A DNA stretch of 64,000 bases from Lepeophtheirus salmonis (taxonomy: Eukaryota; Arthropoda; Copepoda; Siphonostomatoida; Caligidae), in the NCBI RefSeq assembly GCF_016086655.4, contig NC_052134.2:13206001-13270000 (forward strand), written 5' to 3'. Made by a program: the position numbers and the translations under genes. Position 1 is the stretch's first letter, and every line of letters begins with the position of its first letter. Below the pieces are notes generated by a model. It saw only the letters and a list, made by a program, of their open reading frames with translations. It had not been told where the DNA came from and did no database searches. Positions 23,690 through 35,639 of the stretch are shown here, piece by piece.

Positions 23690-24560
23690 CTTCCCTCATA
23701 GCTTTTTTTCCATGACCATTAAATCTCGATGAAATCTTTCCCCTTGTCCATCACTTTGATCACCTAGATTATCTGGAAAGCATGTAAGATGGGTATGAAG
23801 GAAATATATTTTGATACTCATTTTACATCCCATGTCTTTGTAGTCCTCAATCAATCTTTTAACTAACTCTTTGTAGTTTGTGGTTCTCCAGGAAGATATC
23901 CACCATATCTTTGAAAGAAACCCAATCATTCCTTTCCTTGTTGGTCATTTTATTAGCCAACTCTTCATCCTGATAAGTTTTCATATTTTTGGCTCCTCAA
24001 ATGCACCAGCTTTTATTTTCTCAGTTGAAAGTTTTGGAAATTTCGAGACAATGTATTTGAAGCACTCTCCATTATAGGGTAGAGGTTTGATAAATTGTTT
24101 AATGAATCCTAGTTTTATTTGGAGAGGTGGGAAAATATTTTTCTCTCTGTCAACTAGCGGCACATTAAAAACATTTTTATGTCCAGGGTTTAAATTTAGT
24201 GTCGGAAACAAATTAGTTTTAACCTAATGCTGGTCTCTAGCTCTGCTGTCCCATAAACAGAAAACAGGATATTTCGTGAATCCAAATTGTTGGCCTAGAA
24301 GGAAACACATTGTTTTGAGATCAACACATAGAGTCCACTTGTGCTTATCATATTGATCTACTCAAAGAACTTTCTTAGCGTCCACATATACTTCAGAATG
24401 AATAACAAAATGGCCCAATCGGAATGGTACCAAAAATATTTACATTGTGTATAAGGACACATTTTAGAATATTCTTTTAGCAATCTATTAATAAACTGAA
24501 ATTCCTATAACAAACCAGGAATGTTGTGGCAATAAACAAGGCCCTTCTTACTTTGAAACT
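23690..24560 (-). pseudogene. Relic of a conserved multicopy arthropod gene (PCFLC..WDSR / QGERFH type)
   Basis: Minus-strand pieces in order: TKYPVFCLWDSRARDQH near 24290-24240, then PGHKNVFNVPLVDREKN, PPLQIKLGFIKQFIKPL (24160-24070), GECFKYIVSKFPKLS, NYKELVKRLIEDYKDMG, MSIKIYFLHTHLTCFPDNLGD and QGERFHRDLMVMEKK (23830-23690). I know this series as a protein recurring in many copies in arthropod genomes without an established function, probably transposon-encoded; that part is recollection, not sequence evidence. Frame breaks and stops make it a relic. Its 3' end is cut by the target duplication of the hAT element, and a continuation seems to lie left of 19488. Confidence 0.65.
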
Positions 24561-25524
24561 ATTCCAGAAAATTATTTTCAAGTCTTCATTGTGATTTTAA
24601 ATTATTTGTACTTTCAATATTTAAAATATTAAAGATATAAAAGCTTGTATTTATATATCTTCCAGTGCAAAAAAAAAAATTTAAGACAAACTATTATTAG
24701 TTATTTTGTTTTTGAATTTGTAATTAGATATTAATTTCAAGATATCTTAGATACTATTATCGCATATGGAAGATCAATTCCACTTAATAGTGCAAAAAAA
24801 TGATTGCATGAAGGATTTATATAAAATACAATATTATATTGAATCCGCTTCAGACTTGTCTAAAGAAGTCAAATTCTTATACATATGCTACTAGTAATTA
24901 GTCGATAGTCATTAAAGAGTACTCTTGCAAGTTTTTAAAATAACCATTTTGCCTTTAACAGAGCCTTCCACACCCCGCAAGGAAGCCATCATTGCAGCTA
25001 CATTAATTATTAAGAGAGCTTCTTTTTAAAGTATTAATTTTGTTGAAATATTATTAATAACAAATAATTTCTTTCTTGTTGAAATTTAAAATTCAAAGCG
25101 TTCAGATTTTAATGGACCAATCGGTATAACAACTAAATGAATAAAAATGACGTCACTTAATTAATACCAATATCATTACAGTGAATAAGACTACAACTGT
25201 ATGTTTAAGAAAAAATTAATGTATTTTTATATAATTAATCAGAGCAAAAAGAAAGTGATTAAATGCGTCACAATTAAAACTTTTTATTGATTAACTGAAA
25301 AAGAAATTATTTACTCTAATTAAACGCTGTTACAAAAAAAAAAAAAAAAAAAAAATCATTGAAAATTTAGTTCCTCAGTTAAATTTTAACAAAATTTAAT
25401 AATAAGCATAAACTTTTATAGATAAATGTTGTTGTTTTTTTCCTTCTTTTAATAAGAGATTATTAATACCAATATATTAATGATTGTTGTAACTAGAAAC
25501 AATGAACACTGTAGACATATCACA
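24561..25524. other. Intergenic stretch with a solo mariner-like end
   Basis: No gene. At about 25079-25135 a segment (attcaaagcgttcag, then atggaccaatcggta) matches the right end of the miniature element at 55507-55937, so it is a solo or truncated end. A run of 21 A lies at 25337-25357. An ATTAAA at 25448-25453 (minus strand) could be the poly(A) signal of the UBXN1-like gene. Confidence 0.55.
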
Positions 25525-26440
25525 TTACTTTTTAACAATTAGTACCGCAGAAGGTACAAGTTCCAAAGATTCTAAAGTTTTTTCATACTCTTCTTGAGTA
25601 AATACTTTACGAGGAAAAGATGTCATAAACTGACACGCACTGCCATTAAATTCTGGATCGCTTCGATTCATATTAGTGTATAACCTAACAGAAGATAAAG
25701 ACTCTTTAACGGAGAAAGTTTGAACCAATGTAGAACCATTGGGTAGACGGATTTGAATGCGAGATTGTGTATATTTAGGATTTGGTTCGGAAGAAGAAGC
25801 AGCTACAGGTTTTATTGATGGAGGAGGAATGCTGCTAATCCTTGGAGCATTTGGATTGCGTCTTTTTTCTTCTGCCTCTCTACGTGCCCGTTTATCTTCT
25901 TCTATTTGGCCACGGACCCTTTCTTTAGCCCGTTGAGTTTCTAATTTTTCACGTCGACGCTCTTCCGCAATTTTTTTCATTTCCAAGTCATCTTGATTTT
26001 TTCGAATGGAAGAGAGCATTTTCCCCTCAGAGATACGCTTCTTCTCTTTCTCAACCTCAGAAGATTTCTCCGCCTCTTCACGCTCTTTTCGCTTCAGGAC
26101 CCGGAGTTCCTCTAAACGTCGAAGCTTGGCCTTTTTTTCTTCTTCAGTAAGAATGATGGGCTTAGACTCAGACGGAGTCCCTTCCTTCGACTCCGGATTT
26201 TCTTCAGACCCCTCTTCACTTTTATCTGCCACTGAAAAACAAGACATTAATATAATGTTAACTTGAATCCTTCCTTCTAAACTCACCACCACTTGGCTCA
26301 GGGTCATCAGCATGGGCCAGCAACCATTCCATGGCCGCTTCAACGCCCTTCCAAGACGTCTCTGTCAAAGCTAACTTAGCTTTTCCTTCCGAGAATCCCA
26401 TATCTGTAAGGGTTTGCAACACATCAGCAACAGTGGACAT
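25525..26440 (-). CDS. UBXN1: UBXN1/SAKS1-like UBA and UBX domain protein
   Basis: Two exons: 26440-26287 and 26231-25525, joined over a 55-base intron (GTGAGT...TTTTTCAG, 26286-26232) in phase 1, giving 286 residues against about 300 for vertebrate UBXN1. Residues 1-42 form a UBA domain with the MGF loop (DMGFSEGKAKLAL) and AMEWLLAH. Residues about 65-170 are Glu/Lys/Arg-rich, a charged coiled coil. About 200-286 is a UBX domain, with SRIQIRLPNGSTLVQTF, the SFPR turn typical of UBX binding to p97/VCP, and PSAVLIVKK at the end. Family members bind ubiquitin chains and the p97 ATPase and act as adaptors in protein quality control; that role is inferred from the family. Frames are clean and splice sites canonical, so the gene appears functional. 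The start is the first Met of the UBA domain. Confidence 0.93.
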
Positions 26441-27924
26441 GATGATCGATCGGACAACTCCAAAATCCTCCTTCTATGTATAATTGAAATCACACTCGAC
26501 TATAGTAAAGTCCACTAAGTCCTTCCAAAAGAATATTTTTATTATTATTTATAAATAAAGAAGAATGCGTCTGGGCAACAGAAAAGAACATGAAAGTAGA
26601 TAGCTAAGATTTAAAGTCTTATCTAAAGGTAGATATTTTTAATGTATTTTTTATTCAGTTGTTGAATTGAATTTCAGCTATTTATGCACAGTGAAGAAGG
26701 TCTGCCAATGCATCTGAACTGCCAACATTGCTCTTCTATTCCTTATATATTTTCTTTTCCTAGCTAGATCACTATACAAAGACGTTGTCGAGGAGTCCTA
26801 ATACTACCTGGAGGAGCACAAGCTTCAATCACGCAACCTGTTGTGGTGAAAAATATCTTTTTTGATGATAAATTTCAATTAGTAATTAAACCAATAGCTT
26901 TTTCACTGATATCATAAATTGCAACATAACGGGAGGATACACCACTTTGTGGGCTCAAAGTTTATATCTTTAATATATAAAATAGACAAAATTCCAATAA
27001 ACCTCCATCAAATGGCTTTATGAATGAAAGAGACTCAACAACTGGATTGAATACTACTTGATGCCATTGATACACACTGATATTTGAATTCAATCTAAGT
27101 AATACGTACTAAAAATCCCTAAAACTGGTTCGATCTGTACTTTGTTTTCTTTATTTTTTATGACCGATTATAGACAAGAAAAGTAAGATAGTTAGAGAAA
27201 AAAATCTTATTCTTTCCATTATAATAGCTAATTTTTATCTACAACACCAAAATACGTATAACGAAGGTATAACTTATTTTTTATACATTTTAAGTCAATA
27301 TATATATATATATAAACAAGGCAATTGAGCGATAAAGCTTATAGACAGAAAGTTTTAAGTCCTTGGACTCGTAGAAAAATGTAATAGATAATATCAGTAG
27401 CACTTACTCTAATCAAGCTTTCTTAATATATTTTTTTTTTATTTCAGTTCAAAAATATTGTCTTTGAGGAAGAGATACTAATTGTAGCCATGCCTTCACA
27501 ATTTACTTAGATTATCTGATACTGATATGGTTAATTCTAGAATTAACAAGGGAGTGATATTGAACTTTTGAATTAAGTTTTGGCATTCGATTTTAAGCCC
27601 TAAAAATACAATTCCCCTAGATGAGGTTTAGTGACTGAGCCTTGTTTCACTCCAAAAATTAGTTCAACTTATTGTAGGATATAGTCTTTCCTTACCATGA
27701 AGAAAACGTCACTCAGAAGTTGCAAGATCGGCCGGAACAACTGAAAATATCTTATAATGCATTTATTACAAAAGGGAGAGAGATGCAGACTTTAAACATT
27801 AAGTAAAAGTTGTTCAGAGTTCTGATTTACGTAAATAAGCTATCACCTTTTATTATTATTAGAGTTACAATCATTTTAGTAATATAATTAACTAAATATA
27901 TAACTTTTTTTTATTTTTTCAGCA
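26441..27924. other. Upstream region of the UBXN1-like gene and unassigned sequence
   Basis: The UBXN1 promoter should lie just above 26440, but no convincing TATA box was seen, as is usual for a housekeeping gene. The rest is AT-rich, with a (TA)n run at 27298-27313. No domain or RNA gene recognised. Confidence 0.4.
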
Positions 27925-29255
27925 TACCGTTTATTAATGAAATCCTCATCATTGTTACTATAACATTGATCCTTATAAGCTTCATCAACAAGATGAAGAT
28001 GTTCCGTTTTTACAGTTGTAAGAACTTTCTTCCACATGTAGTATGCTTTATTATAATTACCTATCTTTGTCTACCTTCTAAATCTTTATTTTTCCATGGT
28101 AACTCGACAAACTTAACATTTTTTTAACTCATCATATACGGCATATTTTTCATGTGTTCCTCTGCTTGAAATTCCATTGCAGATAGGACTTGTCATCAGG
28201 TTCATTTGGACTAATGCCAATATTTTCACCTGACCAAAATTTATTAAAATCAAAATCGTCGTTATTGTTCTTGTAAATAGAATCAATTTCATAATTTATG
28301 TGATTTGAAAACTTGAGACATTTTAATATTTGTTTTTGATATTGATGCAACTGTTGTTGCTCCTCTTAATATTCATCCAATCTTGGTTAATTTAGCTGAA
28401 GGAATTGATATTGTATTTATAGAGAGGCTTTGCTCTTTTTTCATCTATTGTGAATAATATGGTTCAGCAATAAGAACTTGAACATTTCTTTTACACTTTA
28501 TTGGATATCTTTCTGTGAAAGAAATATCCCTTATGTGATCATAATATTTGGATTTAATACAATGGGTGGTTGGAGTGGTTTTCCTATTTTCTCAATAGTT
28601 GTAGCTATTATTGGAGCTGATACTAATGTGTGATCAACGTTCATTAAGTTGAACACCACCTCATTTTCTGAAGAGGTTATATTTTGATCACCTGCTACGT
28701 TCATTTTTAATAATGTTGGGTAACCATTTAATTTTAACTTCATCCCAGTGTCTCTTTCCACTAGTGAAGCGTTGGAGCCTGAGTCAAGTAATGCTCTAAC
28801 TTTAATATATTGTTAACTTAATGGATTTATTAGGTAATGCTTGTATGTTCTCCTTACTGGTTAATTATTTTTGAATCATCCTTATTTCAATTTCCGCACT
28901 TGGGTCAGTCTTTTCCTTTTCTGCTAGTATTTGAATAGCTCATTGTATTTGAGGAACGAGTCTATTGCACGACCGAAATTCATTTTGGAAATCTTTTTGT
29001 GCTTTCCATCTCATCCAAATTTTATATTTAGCTAGGGTTAATTGTGCTGAACCCCTTGCCTCCACTACGGTAGGATCTCCTTGCAGGTCTTTCTTTTCCA
29101 AGTGGATTTTCTACAAAGGATGAATTGACTCGACTCCTTTAGAGACGGTTTGATTATCTTCCTCAAAGTGATTGGATGAAGATCTATCTAAGGATGTCCA
29201 ATTATCAGGCAATTCCTTATCCAACAGAGTAGAATTAACTATTTCGTTTCGTTCC
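27925..29255 (-). pseudogene. BEL/Pao-type LTR retrotransposon relic: Gag end, protease, pre-RT region
   Basis: Minus strand in order: a Gag-like segment from about 29255 (MERNEIVNSTLLDKELPDNW...) including LTLAKYKIWMRWKAQKDF; an aspartic protease KVRALLDSGSNASLVERDTG near 28800-28740, where LLDSGS is the catalytic motif as in BEL/Pao; then FNKFWSGENIGISPNEPDDK near 28255-28190, the FW-E-GI...DD block that in BEL/Pao elements precedes RT; then KFVELPWKNKDL and a WKKVLTTVK segment to about 27930. The RT itself is missing. Several stops and frame changes occur. No LTRs were identified, so boundaries are approximate. The protease and FW block together make BEL/Pao more likely than Gypsy. Confidence 0.7.
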
Positions 29256-29584
29256 ATATTTCTAAATCTTAGGAACAAATATAATTTTAATTAGAGTTAT
29301 TATATATAGATATTTCGATTCAATCTATTTTGTTATGTGAATTACATCAAATGATGTCCACGAATTAACTCTGATATAAAATCTAACGTATTTCGACGTA
29401 ATACACTTCAAGGTACTAATGTATAAATAGGACTAAGATCCTATACTAAATGAACTATTATACTGGTTTCTCTCGCAATTTAAAGAGACCCAAGTATTAT
29501 CACTACAATCAAATTTTTGTTGTGAGCTCTTTTCTCTCAGTCACTATACGTTTCTCTCAACGTTTCTAGTGGAAAGATTGTGGT
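29256..29584. other. Unassigned stretch between BEL/Pao relic and inverted repeat
   Basis: Contains short sequences such as tctcgcaatttaaagagac and repeated cgtttct motifs near 29545-29570. It could include part of a BEL LTR, but no second copy is in the window. Confidence 0.3.
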
Positions 29585-31495
29585 TTAAAAAAAAAACGTT
29601 TTTTATTTGTGTTTATTCAAAATAGATATTCTGTTTTGCCTTCTTTTAAATATATATAATATTAATAAAGTTGATAATTCTGTAGAGAAAAACTCGTGCA
29701 AGGGGAAGGGGGGAGAAAGACTTATGGTATCATTGCTTAAAATACTGATGTGATTTTTAACTGCCTGCTTTATTATGATTTTTGACGGTATAACGAAAGT
29801 ATTTATTAGCAAAATGTTTAGTGAAGATATACTACGTATAATTGACTTAGACGTTTTTTAAGTAGAGTATTTCGAAATATATTTGAAGTCCCAAGTTTAA
29901 AAAGAAGGCTTACATTAAATATAATCTACATACTAAAAAATTAATCATCATTCATTTATGTTAAATATACAAAATTAAACAATTGTAATCATATAACCGA
30001 TAGTAACAAGAAATTATAAATACAGAATATTGAAATAATAGATTGATCCAAATAATATTTTCTTGTTCTGACATGAATTCAGTTAAGTATGTCATAACTT
30101 TGAGTTGCTAAACACAAGCCAGACGTGGAGTTTAATCAGAAAGATCATTACCCTTTTTTCCTAATGTGGAAGTTGCTATATACAATTGTGCACAGGATAG
30201 ATATATCTCTATCGATGAGGTCTAAATAATTAATTAATTATCAATAATAAAGTAAATGTCAAAATCATAAAATTAGACAATAAATATACTAACAAAAAAA
30301 TGTTAGAATTAAATCCATCGTAAAGATTTAGTGAAAAAGCTAATTATGAAGTAATGTCGGTTACTCCTTATTAAGGGCATCAAAAAAGATTTCCTCCCGT
30401 TATTTATGCTTGTGTAACAACATACTATTGTCATGAAGGATACGCCCAATTGCTAATTATAATACTACACCCAACGTAACTACTTCCGTTGTTGTGACCA
30501 TTTAAGCAGTTGTTTTTGCCTTTTATGAGTTTTCTGAACACCATTTCTTGGGGCTTATCAACCATAGCTAACCCTTAAGTGATAAAAAAGTAATATTTAT
30601 TAACTAAATAATATTGGAAAACCTAATTATCATACCTAAGTCTTTAAGTGAAGACACTAATGTCAGATAAACTAATTGCGAACCCTCTAAAGCTACTACT
30701 CCCATTGTTGTGACCATTTAAGCACTTGTTTTTGCCATTTAATGAGTTGTGTATCATAATTTTTAATAATTTTGGCTAAAATAGAATCATATTTTATGAT
30801 TAGATTTTTAAAAAAATGAACACTTACTGTTAGATGGTACAAAATTCAGAGTTCCATTTTGTAATTTAGTTTGGATGACTCTAAACATGCTGAAAATTAT
30901 CTTAACTTTACAATTTACAATGTGGGTATTTCTATAAATGTCATCATTACCAACATCTTCCATTAATTAATGATGGTTCCTCGGGAAGGGAAGAATTTAC
31001 CCCTGTATTTCTTCATAAATTTTTTGAACGTAGGATGACTAGCAATGGATATGGTCATATTACATGCAATCAAATATGAGATCAAAGTTAAAGTCTGACT
31101 TGATGTATTCATCGTTAACTTGATTTTATATATGAATATCCATACTCTTGTTATAAGATGAGGATAATGAGTGGCGAGTAATTCTAGACAGGGGACTAAA
31201 GGCATATTTATATCAATAAATCCGACAAGCCATATGTTTCTCATCCGGTAAGTATTTTCCAAATTCCTGGGCCTCCATTTTCAGAAATCCAGACAGAAGG
31301 TGACGTTATTTTAGGCATTTTATTCAGTTCTCTATCAACTATCAGCATCTAATATTATACTAATATTGAATAATAAAGGCGGGAATGACATCGTTCTTGA
31401 TATAAGAAGATGTATATTATTTAATCAATGATGCCATAAGTATTTCTTCTCTTCTCCTCGTACGCTTTTCTATTCTTACCAAAATTATCCCCCTT
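29585..31495 (-). repeat. Dispersed repeat, inverted copy L (about 1.9 kb)
   Basis: Read on the minus strand it matches 38933-40670 on the plus strand. Landmarks are gaagagaagaaatactta near 31455, tttggaaaatacttaccgg near 31250, a twice-repeated segment ttgtgaccatttaagca (near 30492 and 30708) and tcaattatacgtagta near 29835. Copy L carries about 240 bases (30770-31060) partly missing in the other copy. It has similar short open frames in both copies but no recognisable domain, so it looks like a non-coding mobile element. The ends are approximate and no terminal repeat was found. Confidence 0.8.
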
Positions 31496-32647
31496 AAATT
31501 AATATATATATATCTAGGATTTGTGTGACCTTAAAGGAGAAGAATTCCCAGATAAGATATTCTTTAAGACTATGAACTGAATCAACCAAGTTTAATAACT
31601 ATCACGGTGTCTCCTCCAAACCGGATTTAGTTAAAAAAGAAACGCAAATATAGAAATAAACGATCCGAAAGTATAAGGAAATAACACAATCAGAAATAAT
31701 TTCAAATATGTGTGATATTACAAGATTAAGATCTATAGTTATAAAACCTCTACGGTAATGGACACATTTGGGTATTCAGACCGAAAATATAACGAAATCA
31801 GAGAATATCAATACCATCCGTGAATATCTGGAGAAAAGACGATCCAACTTAGGGTTCAAAGTTGATCGAAGGACCATGTGAGAGTCTTTGGAGGATCCTG
31901 GGAAGAACTACGTAGGTTCCAAGATAAACAATATAAGGATTTAAGCCTCTCCCAATACTCTAGGATAATATAATAATTGTGGATCATACTAATAAATAAA
32001 TACGTATTAAATAAAAGGTAGTGTTAATCATCGAACGCTTTTATTTCAAAGGAACTGTTGATATTTAAATCATAAGTAGTTTCGAAGGGAGAATCCGCAT
32101 GAGAAAAAAAAAAACCTCTTTAGGATGGGAAAACCGAAGAACAAAGTTTCTTCGTTTCTTCTAAATTCTTTAAAGCTGTATTGACACTTGTTACAATTAT
32201 ATCTAGGGGAGGTCAGTGGCAATGCAGTTCATTTAAAGACTTCCCTCCATTCACTTTTAAGTTTTCGAATTATAATCAATAATTCATTATTTTTATAATC
32301 TATACAGCAATAAGTAAATAATTAATTATGAAATATTTATATATTTAAAAAAATACAAATTAAGAAATATAATGAGTGGATTAGCATTGTGGCATTAATT
32401 GATTTTAATTGAAAACACTAAAACTGATATTATATTTAATTTGAATTATATTATACAGTTTATAATTATAAAATAAAGTTTCCAGGGCCCATAATTTTTT
32501 TATAAGTTGATATAATTTGATGAATTTGTTGATATAGACATAATACTAAAGTTGGCTGAATCCTATTTTTAGACTTGAAAAGTCATGTATTTTTCGAAAA
32601 CACGATTTTTCTTTAAAAAAAGTAATTTTAAAGGTCGATATTTTGTA
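31496..32647. other. Unassigned AT-rich stretch
   Basis: No gene or named repeat recognised. Ends at the TA target site of the Tc1 element (32646-32647). Confidence 0.4.
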
Positions 32648-33978
32648 CAGTACGTCTAAAAATTGATGGGGGTTTTAAAAAAAATGAAATAACCTAAACA
32701 AGGGATTTTTTTTGGCGAAAAACTTTATTTACTTCCCAATATGACGACCTTTAAGCTCAATATATTTTTTATGCGTTTTGACATCCCTTCGTACAGATTA
32801 TTTAAAGTATCTGGATGCATTTTTTCCCAAGCTTTTGTGAGTTTTTTTTTTTAATTCATCCTCAAAAGTTACTGGCGCATTTTCATTGAGTTCCCCCCGG
32901 AACCAAGACTCACAAATTTTCAATGGGAGACAAATCAGGACTGTTGGCAGAAATCCAAGTTGTCTGAACACCACTTTTGTGCAATTTTGGAGTGGTGAGC
33001 AGGGGTACTATTCTGCTGGAAAATGGCTCTTGATGTGTCAGACAATATTTTCCTCTTCAAAGGCGGTCCAGTTTCTTCAGTGCGAGACAAAACTGACATC
33101 CGAGACTTGCTGAGGATCTCTGTTACGTAGTACTCGGGCGTCACAGTTTGGTTTTGTGGAATCAAGTGAAGATCTGACACTGCCTGGTGGCTGATAACGG
33201 CCCAAACCTGAATTTTCAGAGGAAATTTCACAGTTGGAGTGGGTTCCACATCTCCCTTATCTCCTGCCCAAACCCGATCTGTTTGGAGTTTTGGGACATG
33301 AAATAGCTCAAATGGACTTTCTTTACTGAAGAGGATACATTCAGTAATCTGCAGTCTAGTGTTTCCGCCCACGACAGAATTGAAGCCGGGTCTTCCTTTG
33401 GTTTTCTGAAAGTTTGGGGTGCAGGCGAGGGTTGTTTGGCAAAGCATTCAAAGAGTGTCTTAGATAGTTGTAAAAAGATGACCTTGATAACCCTTTGAAG
33501 TCAATCTTGCTGCAAGTTTTCTTGTGGATTGCCTCTTTTTGGTCAAAGCTTTTGAAATCGCCAGTTTCGGAACTTTGCTAATTGTTTTCTTCCTTCCTCG
33601 ACCCTTCTGATTTGTTAGGGTTTGTCCATCCTTCATTTTTTTACACCAATTCTCAATGGTCCTGAGAGGATTCTGTAACCTTTGAGCAACGTCTCTCTGG
33701 CTTGATCCACCCTTTATCATGCCAACAGCCTTGGCCCTGGTCTCCAAAAAGTGCTCTTTCACCATTTCGGATATTGAATTTCAAATAACCTCCTGAAGTG
33801 TTTTCTGAACCCTTTTATACTGATGTATGTATAATCATTGAAAATTATTGCATCAGAAAAATTCAATATTGCCTAGTGATTGTCTCAGCCAAATTTCATT
33901 TTATTCAGACCAAAAATATTTTTTTTTTCTCGATAAAACGGATATTTTTAATACCGCCATCAATTTTTGGACATACTG
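32648..33978 (-). mobile_element. Tc1-like DNA transposon, near full length (1.33 kb)
   Basis: The left end cagtacgtctaaaaattga is the inverse of the right end tcaatttttggacatactg. A TA target site precedes the left end; at the right it has mutated to TT. The size is typical of Tc1 elements. A transposase gene fills the inside on the minus strand but is disabled. Confidence 0.92.
32710..33765 (-). pseudogene. Tc1-like transposase, disabled
   Basis: Start MVKEHFLETRAKAVG at 33765, followed by the helix-turn-helix pair (SSQRDVAQRL, RTIENW; KGRGRKKTIS, STRKLAARL). The catalytic domain includes CILFSKESPFELFH, VWAVISHQAVSDLH and VTPEYYVTEIL, then AIFQQNSTPAHHS and, after a frame change near 32930, remnants of the terminal region (DTLNNLYEGMSKR). 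Two in-frame stops lie close together (about 33460 and 33451). The first catalytic Asp, usual in FSDES, is Lys here (FSKES), and the second, usual in QQDGAPAH, is Asn (QQNSTPAH). It therefore could not cut DNA even without the stops. Confidence 0.92.
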
Positions 33979-34794
33979 TTGTATAGAGATTTAAACTCAA
34001 AATACTTTTACAAAGAGATTAAGCCAGATATATTAAGAATATTCCACTGAAAATTAATCAAAAAAGTATTTATTTCGTAGATAAATTAGCGATGGAAGTG
34101 TACAGATTTAAATGTTTCAGAATAAAAAAGAAAATATTAAGATGGCAATAGTTTCTATCAATATCTGGAGTAAAGCCAGAAATAAGTGTTTAACCTCATC
34201 TGTGAAGTAAATCACATTTTATTAAATTCATAAAGTAGCATATTATAGTTTATATGTGCAAATTTCTTATGTGTATTAATCTTAATCTTTATTAAATTAA
34301 GACATATCTTCAAATATTTAATATAAGTGTTATGCAAACATGTCCGCATTTCAAAAATTTCAGTTTTCAACATGCTATTGATATTACTTCAAGAAGATAA
34401 GGGATGCAATTGTTATTTTTTTCATGTTTAAATAATTAACATTTTCCTATGTATTGGTTGTAATCTATCCGTGATTCTTGCACCAAAATCAAAGATAACC
34501 GATAAGGTACCCAATCCTACTTTGAAGTTTGTACTCACCATTGTCAAAAATTGTGGAGGTCAAAAGTATTCATTGACCAATACATTATCACTGGAAGATA
34601 AAATTAATATGTTTTTATACTCATAACTCTATTTCAACTAATGTAATTTAGGATTTATCAGAAAATTCATTGTTGATATATTTATTTTTTAATTTATGTA
34701 CATACTTCAATCAAAAATTGATTATTGTGTAAAGTAACGAAGTAAACTCATTATTTTATTATAATTGAATATAAATCTTTATTGAAGATAATAT
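33979..34794. other. Unassigned AT-rich stretch
   Basis: No gene, RNA or clear repeat recognised between the Tc1 element and the deleted mariner. Confidence 0.4.
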
Positions 34795-35230
34795 ACAGGG
34801 TGTCCACGATAAATTGGAACAACTTTAAACTTCATCCAGATCCATAATGTGGATATTCGGGGTTAAATCATACTAATATAAAAGGTTGCGTGAAATACAC
34901 TATAACTTCCACCACAATTGTTTTGACAACAAACAATAGTCATCATGGAACAAGGAAGGAGAGACACCATCCTCGAATTGGGTCGCGCGGGACACAAGCT
35001 CTCTGCTATCTACAAGCTTCTTAACTACCTCCAAGACCACGGTGTACCGGGTCTTCAATAGCTGGGAGGTTGAGGGGAAGGTCTGCCGCAAGGCCCACAT
35101 GAGGACCACTAATCTCTTCAACTCCCACGACATCCCTTTCTGAGATCGCAACACCTGGCCCTCCAACTCACCCGACCTCAACCCGTGTGATTACTACTGG
35201 TAGGAGAAGTTGGAGAGGGAGGTGTGCATT
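34795..35230 (+). mobile_element. Internally deleted mariner-like element
   Basis: The left end, cagggtgtccacgataaat (34796-), looks like a terminal inverted repeat. An ATG at 34945 opens MEQGRRDTILELGRAGHKLSAIYKLL, the N-terminal helix-turn-helix of a mariner-like transposase. The frame breaks after about 40 codons, and near 35120-35210 the final catalytic block appears (DIPF, NTWPSNSPDLNPCDYYW, LEREVC). The first two thirds of the catalytic core are missing, so this is a deletion derivative. The right terminal repeat was not found. Confidence 0.8.
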
Positions 35231-35639
35231 ACAGTTTTTGCGTGACACAATTTTTGAAATCCCAATTTTGTAGACCTATAAAATCTACAATGTACATTAA
35301 AAAAACTATTATTTATGTTCAAAGTTAGATAGTGGCCAGAACTTAAAAAAACACCCCTATTTGTTCTGTTGTTTCTTCCATAACTTTTGTGCAATGGCCG
35401 TTTAAAAAAATATATCTGGAATGACAAACAGAATCGAAAATTCACACTTTTAGATAAATTCCTGACTTACTTTAGGTAGCTAAATATATGTACTGATAGG
35501 TAAGGACTACAGGCTTGATTTACATAACATTTTAATGGAAATTTAATAAGCATTAAATTGATAACTAATTTATACTATTTCTTGAACAGTAAAATTTAAA
35601 AAAAGTATTACGGCCACTCCCTAATTTTATTAACGTGTG
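35231..35639. other. Unassigned stretch
   Basis: May contain the rest of the mariner-like element right side; no terminal repeat could be matched. AT-rich and non-coding as far as can be seen. Confidence 0.35.
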
